A stretch of 7,248 nucleotides of DNA. It comes from an uncultured Elusimicrobiales bacterium. GTDB taxonomy: Bacteria > Elusimicrobiota > Elusimicrobia > Elusimicrobiales > Elusimicrobiaceae. The notes below the pieces were generated by a model that saw nothing but the letters and a program-made list of their open reading frames with translations, was not told the origin of the DNA and did not search any database. The stretch lies in NCBI GenBank assembly GCA_934644855.1, contig CAKUDJ010000035.1, forward strand, positions 1 through 7,248, written 5' to 3'. Each line of letters begins with the position of its first letter. Position 1 is the first letter of the stretch. Position numbers and translations under genes: made by a program. Positions 6,272 through 7,248 of this stretch are shown here, piece after piece.

Positions 6272-6293
6272 TTTCTTTTTAAGAAAAAAGAAA
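6272..6293. repeat. A/T-rich inverted repeat
   Basis: TTTCTTTTT (6272-6280) is the exact reverse complement of AAAAAGAAA (6285-6293) with a 4-nt AAGA loop. It directly follows the post-pilin element. It is low complexity, so it could be chance or part of a larger intergenic repeat. Confidence 0.45.
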
Positions 6294-6326
6294 AAACAAT
6301 GGTGTGCGGTAAGGCAGATGCTTAAA

Positions 6327-6356
6327 AATGATACTTAAAAAATAAGAAAAATCATT
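6327..6356. promoter_or_regulatory. Imperfect inverted repeat upstream of pilin gene 2
   Basis: AATGAT (6327-6332) pairs with ATCATT (6351-6356), and CTTA (6334-6337) with TAAG (6343-6346) inside. It lies just before the predicted promoter, so it could be an operator or upstream activator site. It is AT-rich and weak, and no regulator is identified. Confidence 0.25.
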
Positions 6357-6362
6357 ATATTG

Positions 6363-6391
6363 TTGAACAAAAGTCTTTTTTTTGGTAGAGT
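6363..6391 (+). promoter_or_regulatory. Putative promoter of pilin gene 2
   Basis: TTGAAC (6363-6368) and TAGAGT (6386-6391) are separated by exactly 17 nt, and the -10 is preceded by TGG as in an extended -10 element. Each hexamer matches the consensus at four of six positions. The start would be near 6398, giving a leader of about 30 nt. Confidence 0.4.
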
Positions 6392-6414
6392 GGCTTGTGG
6401 TAAAAATTCTTAAA

Positions 6415-6425
6415 AAGGGGCCCCC
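6415..6425 (+). promoter_or_regulatory. Ribosome binding site within a GGGGCCCC palindrome
   Basis: The SD AAGGGG (6415-6420) lies 6 nt before the pilin ATG, a normal spacing. Its four G are followed at once by five C, making a perfect GGGGCCCC self-complementary block between SD and start codon. Intramolecular folding of directly adjacent arms is not possible, but pairing with the copy at 6254-6262 or between two mRNAs is. Confidence 0.6.
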
Positions 6426-6426
6426 T

Positions 6427-6930
6427 ATGAAAAACGTGAATATCGGCCGTTCAGGCGGTTTTACGCTGATTGAATTATTAGTTGTCGTGCTGATTATCGG
6501 CATTTTGGCCGGCGTGGCACTCCCGCAATATACCAAAGCGGTGGAAAAGAGCCGTATATCGGAAATGATGACCTTGCAGAGTTCTTTGGAAAAAGCTATT
6601 GACGTTTATATGTTGGCAAATGGTACACCGGGTAATAACATATTTGATTCTTTGGATATTAGCCTGCCGGATTTTAATGTGCAACAGGGAACCGCCCGTT
6701 GCCATGCGAAAAAACGTCTTTGTGTTGCGATTAACATTGCGGCTAATAGCACGATTACTCTTGAGATGGTATCGCACGCGGATAATAATTTTGCCAGCGG
6801 CGCGGCGAATTATGTTTTAACCGGAGAGAAATACCCCGGCGGGTCTTGGATTCATGGTTATTTATCCAGGCAAAAAGATATTTGTAAGTTTGGTTTGGAA
6901 TCCCTGGGGTATCATCCGCATCATTGTTAG
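6427..6930 (+). CDS. Type IV pilin-like prepilin (PilE-like), second copy
   Basis: This 167-residue prepilin has a longer leader than its neighbour: 11 residues ending in RSGG before Phe12, with Glu16 as the conserved Glu5 of the mature protein. The hydrophobic helix follows to ALPQY. The predicted mature length is 156, the same as the other pilin. After the helix the two proteins diverge strongly. This one has four Cys (92, 99, 153, 167) with a CHAKKRLC pair and a C-terminal HHC, features compatible with a disulfide-stabilised pilin head. PilD processing and inner-membrane assembly into a pilus or pseudopilus are expected from the family. The ATG at 6427 is preferred because it has an SD and yields a basic leader; a TTG 15 codons earlier overlaps the predicted promoter. 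The gene has its own promoter and is isolated by the upstream terminator. Specific function is unknown. Confidence 0.9.
   Translation: MKNVNIGRSGGFTLIELLVVVLIIGILAGVALPQYTKAVEKSRISEMMTLQSSLEKAIDVYMLANGTPGNNIFDSLDISLPDFNVQQGTARCHAKKRLCVAINIAANSTITLEMVSHADNNFASGAANYVLTGEKYPGGSWIHGYLSRQKDICKFGLESLGYHPHHC
6457..6532 (+). repeat. Direct repeat copy 2: pilin N-terminal segment
   Basis: This is the partner of 5686-5761 in the same orientation and reading frame, about 770 nt away. Recombination between the two copies would delete the interval and fuse the leader of pilin 1 to the head of pilin 2. Confidence 0.75.
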
Positions 6931-6957
6931 TATTTTTTGATACACGCAACCAAACAA

Positions 6958-7002
6958 CCCCCGGTATAGCGGGGAAATATATGTGGGCCGCCCAACGGCC
7001 CG
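6958..7002. repeat. Post-pilin palindromic element, copy B
   Basis: A hairpin CCCCG (6959-6963), loop GTATAG, CGGGG (6970-6974) is followed by an AT-rich spacer and a second hairpin GGGCCG (6985-6990), loop CCCAA, CGGCCC (6996-7001). The same order occurs at 6221-6270 after the first pilin gene. Confidence 0.4.
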
Positions 7003-7003
7003 T

Positions 7004-7041
7004 AAAAAAACCGCAGACGGATAGGCTCCGCCTGCGGTTTT
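7004..7041. terminator. Bidirectional terminator between pilin 2 and tgt
   Basis: CCGCAGACGGA (7011-7021) pairs with TCCGCCTGCGG (7027-7037) with one A-C mismatch around a 5-nt loop, extended by flanking A/T pairs. A run of seven A (7004-7010) gives a U7 tail on the minus strand for tgt, and TTTT (7038-7041) gives a weaker tail on the plus strand for pilin gene 2. It lies 14 nt beyond the tgt stop. Confidence 0.85.
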
Positions 7042-7055
7042 ATGACGGTAAAACC

Positions 7056-7248
7056 TTATTTGTATTTGGAAATGACTTCGTCCTTAAATTCCAAAAATGT
7101 TCCGTTTTTTATGGCCTCGCGGGCGCGTTCCATTAAGCGGATTAAAAAGCGGATGTTGTGTATGGAAATTAAGCGGTGGCTTGTCAGCTCCGCCGAGCGG
7201 AACAAGTGGCTGATATAGGCGCGGGAGTAGTGGCGGCAGGTGTAGCAG
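7056..7248 (-). CDS. tgt: tRNA-guanine transglycosylase, C-terminal fragment
   Basis: Only the last 64 codons are in the window; the gene continues beyond position 7248. Bacterial Tgt exchanges guanine at the wobble position of GUN-anticodon tRNAs for preQ1 in queuosine synthesis. The fragment begins with CYTCRHYSRAYISHLF, the second and third Cys of the structural zinc site (CxCxxC...H). The fourth ligand, His, lies 26 residues after the last Cys in the conserved SIHNIRFL segment, the same spacing as in the E. coli enzyme. The end, FLEFKDEVISKYK, is a typical Tgt C-terminus. It converges on pilin gene 2, with a strong terminator between them. The start, promoter and catalytic Asp residues are outside the window. 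Confidence 0.93.
   Translation of the reverse strand, partial: CYTCRHYSRAYISHLFRSAELTSHRLISIHNIRFLIRLMERAREAIKNGTFLEFKDEVISKYK

Noticed and set aside
6160..6426. Small gene between the two pilins
   Set aside because: The 267 nt hold a terminator, repeats and a promoter, with no frame that has a ribosome site and plausible composition.
5637..6536. Two minus-strand frames with similar [13 protein letters not shown] segments, looking like a small protein family
   Set aside because: They are the antisense of the duplicated pilin signal helix, so the similarity is a by-product of the real genes.
6924..7136. Plus-strand 70-residue frame across the tgt end
   Set aside because: It runs through the terminator and is antisense to well-conserved Tgt codons.

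Overview
This 7.2-kb window looks like chromosomal sequence from an anaerobic bacterium, most plausibly a gut-type member of the Elusimicrobiota. That placement is an inference. It rests on two PilE-like type IV pilin genes with nearly the same N-terminal segment (pilin multiplicity is, as far as I recall, a trait of that phylum), an [FeFe]-hydrogenase maturase (HydF), the non-mevalonate isoprenoid pathway, and a small lysine-rich histone H1-like protein. No rRNA, tRNA, CRISPR array or transposase is visible.

Layout. (1) 58-375 (+): a 105-residue Lys/Ala/Val repeat protein with its own promoter, Shine-Dalgarno (SD) and strong terminator. (2) 376-568: terminators between convergent genes, including a 73-nt three-tier hairpin. 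(3) 569-4273 (-): a compact operon transcribed ispA, dxs, LOG-family gene, with gaps of 15 and 9 nt. IspA and Dxs are isoprenoid enzymes; the LOG-family protein is a predicted nucleotide phosphoribohydrolase whose substrate is not determined here. (4) 4274-4457: a divergent promoter region. (5) 4458-5618 (+): hydF, which has no SD and a TATAAT box only 6 nt before its ATG. (6) 5677-6159 and 6427-6930 (+): two separately promoted type IV pilin genes, divergent after the N-terminal helix but both with predicted 156-residue mature forms. The DNA around them carries palindromes and a degenerate repeat downstream of each gene. (7) 7056-7248 (-): the 3' end of tgt, with a terminator that could serve both strands.

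How the genes fit together. dxs makes DXP, the entry compound of the MEP pathway, and ispA condenses its C5 products to prenyl diphosphates. hydF belongs to hydrogen metabolism; its partners hydE, hydG and the hydrogenase are not in the window. The pilins are surface or secretion fibre subunits. tgt inserts the queuosine precursor into tRNA. Most of this is ordinary housekeeping. The points most worth a second look are the altered iron-sulfur ligand motif and possible leaderless start of hydF, the stacked hairpin at 482-554, and the repeats and palindromes framing the pilin genes.
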